Assembly: GCF_023650955.1 (NCBI RefSeq) | Contig: NZ_CP098039.1 | Coordinates: 434,001 to 498,000 of the forward strand | Origin: Thermosynechococcus sp. HN-54 | GTDB lineage: Bacteria > Cyanobacteriota > Cyanobacteriia > Thermosynechococcales > Thermosynechococcaceae | DNA: 64,000 nucleotides | Reading direction: 5' to 3' | Shown: positions 63,387 to 64,000 of the stretch, piece by piece | Numbering within the stretch: position 1 is the first letter of the stretch | Layout of the letters: each line of letters starts with the position of its first letter | Translations under genes and position numbers: made by a program | The notes under the pieces: generated by a model | Seen by the model: only the letters and a program-made list of their open reading frames with translations | What the model was told of the DNA's origin: nothing | Database searches by the model: none

Positions 63387-63414
63387 CTTTCACTGACTAC
63401 AGGAGGTGATGCGC

Positions 63415-63942
63415 GTGGGACGCACGCTAGCAAACAAAAAAGAAATTGTGGCGGAGCTAAAGGAACGCCTGAGCGAGTCACAAATGGCACTGGTGATTGA
63501 CTACCAAGGTCTCACCGATGCTGAGATGAAGGATTTGCGGCAACGCTTGCGCAAGTGCAATGCCAGTTGCAAGGTTACTAAAAATACGCTGATGGAATTG
63601 GCGGTCAAAGAAAGTGACGCTTGGCAACCCATGACCCAATTCCTCAAGGGACCTTCAGCGTTCCTGTTGGTCAAGGATGACATTGGCGGCACGATCAAGG
63701 CCTACCAAGAATTCCAAAAGGCCACGAAAAAAACCACCCTACGCGGTGGGGTCATGGAGGGACGTGCCCTTGACGAAGCGCAAGTGAAGGCCATTGGTGA
63801 TCTGCCCTCAAAAGAACAACTCATGGCGCAGATTGCTGGTGCCCTCAATGCCGTCACAGCGAAGATTGCCATTGGCATCAAGGAGGTTCCCGCTTCCTTG
63901 GCGCGGGCAACGCAGGCGATCGCCGACAAAGGCGCGGCATAG
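63415..63942 (+). CDS. rplJ: Ribosomal protein L10 (uL10)
   Basis: A 175-residue protein that anchors L7/L12 on the ribosomal stalk. The start is GTG 63415: AGGAGG at 63401-63406 is 8 bases upstream, and the product begins GRTLANKKEIVAELKERL as in the family. The ATG at 63409 lies only 2 bases after AGGAGG and is too close. KNTLMELAVK and PSAFLLVKDD segments, and the C-terminal helix AIADKGAA, match L10. A perfect hairpin follows at 63958. Confidence 0.97.
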   Translation: MGRTLANKKEIVAELKERLSESQMALVIDYQGLTDAEMKDLRQRLRKCNASCKVTKNTLMELAVKESDAWQPMTQFLKGPSAFLLVKDDIGGTIKAYQEFQKATKKTTLRGGVMEGRALDEAQVKAIGDLPSKEQLMAQIAGALNAVTAKIAIGIKEVPASLARATQAIADKGAA

Positions 63943-63957
63943 ATCGATCCTGCTTTT

Positions 63958-63975
63958 GGTTTCCCTTGGGAAACC
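63958..63975 (+). repeat. Perfect hairpin after rplJ
   Basis: GGTTTCCC (63958-63965) and GGGAAACC (63968-63975) form a perfect 8-base-pair stem with a TT loop, 15 bases after the rplJ stop. No T-tract follows directly, so it is more likely a processing or stability element before rplL than a terminator. Confidence 0.5.
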
Positions 63976-64000
63976 ACCTGTTCTTGTTTTCCAACTTTAA

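Overview
The window is a gene-dense, single-copy stretch of a unicellular cyanobacterial chromosome, most likely Thermosynechococcus (T. elongatus/vestitus group). The evidence is the many HIP1 octamers (GCGATCGC), genes for Mg-chelatase ChlH, Thf1/Psb29, NdhN and CruA, a PanC-cytidylate kinase fusion, and a gene of the family named after T. elongatus Tll0287. I see no insertion sequences, phage genes or CRISPR arrays. The only clear mobile element is an intein with a homing endonuclease inside dnaX.

Layout. 1-5.1 kb: the 5' part of cruA (cut by the window edge), then a minus-strand run thf1, HAD hydrolase, ndbB, ruvC, with a small DUF309 gene. 5.1-8.2 kb: dnaX, interrupted in its Walker B motif by a 430-residue intein. 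Inside the intein, in a different reading frame of the same strand, lies a complete 331-residue LAGLIDADG endonuclease gene. 8.4-13.2 kb: TM2 protein, ndhN, DUF1614 membrane protein, and two zinc-ribbon Ser/Thr kinases on either side of tRNA-Thr(UGU). 13.2-18.2 kb: a metallo-beta-lactamase-fold protein with an altered metal motif, psiE-like, tyrA, a Deg/HtrA protease, a PMT-type glycosyltransferase and a CheY-like regulator. 18.3-21.0 kb: the cobalt importer cbiMNQO. 21.2-28.0 kb: a short SepF, recF, a NarL-type regulator, an M20 amidohydrolase and panC-cmk. 28.0-36.2 kb: a gene-free stretch with nested inverted repeats, flotillin, a group 2 sigma factor, cobO, a PhzF-like isomerase, ndk, TerC, a TPR protein and an orphan ECF ATPase. 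36.3-46.4 kb: chlH with a strong terminator, a secreted repeat protein, sulfate transport sbpA-cysT-cysW, hom and a phosphotransferase/P-loop kinase fusion. 46.5-56.1 kb: panB, a J-protein, hisC, a pentapeptide protein, vipp1/pspA, an orphan ECF T-component, pabB/trpE-type chorismate enzyme, a sulfide:quinone oxidoreductase-like gene clustered with a Tll0287-type c-heme protein and DUF3122, and ssb. 56.1-61.0 kb: a GH38 alpha-mannosidase, a secreted unknown and an alpha/beta hydrolase. 61.0-64.0 kb: the secE-nusG-rplK-rplA-rplJ cluster, with a terminator-like hairpin in the L10 leader.

Functional links. Cobalt uptake (cbiMNQO) and corrinoid adenosylation (cobO) serve B12. panB and panC serve pantothenate. 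chlH, cruA, ndbB (phylloquinone), ndhN, thf1 and vipp1 serve the photosynthetic membrane. recF, ruvC, dnaX and ssb serve replication and repair. Many convergent neighbours overlap at their 3' ends, four of them by exactly one shared stop tetranucleotide. The most unusual object is the dnaX intein, whose middle section is read in one frame as an apparently structureless linker and in another as a homing endonuclease.
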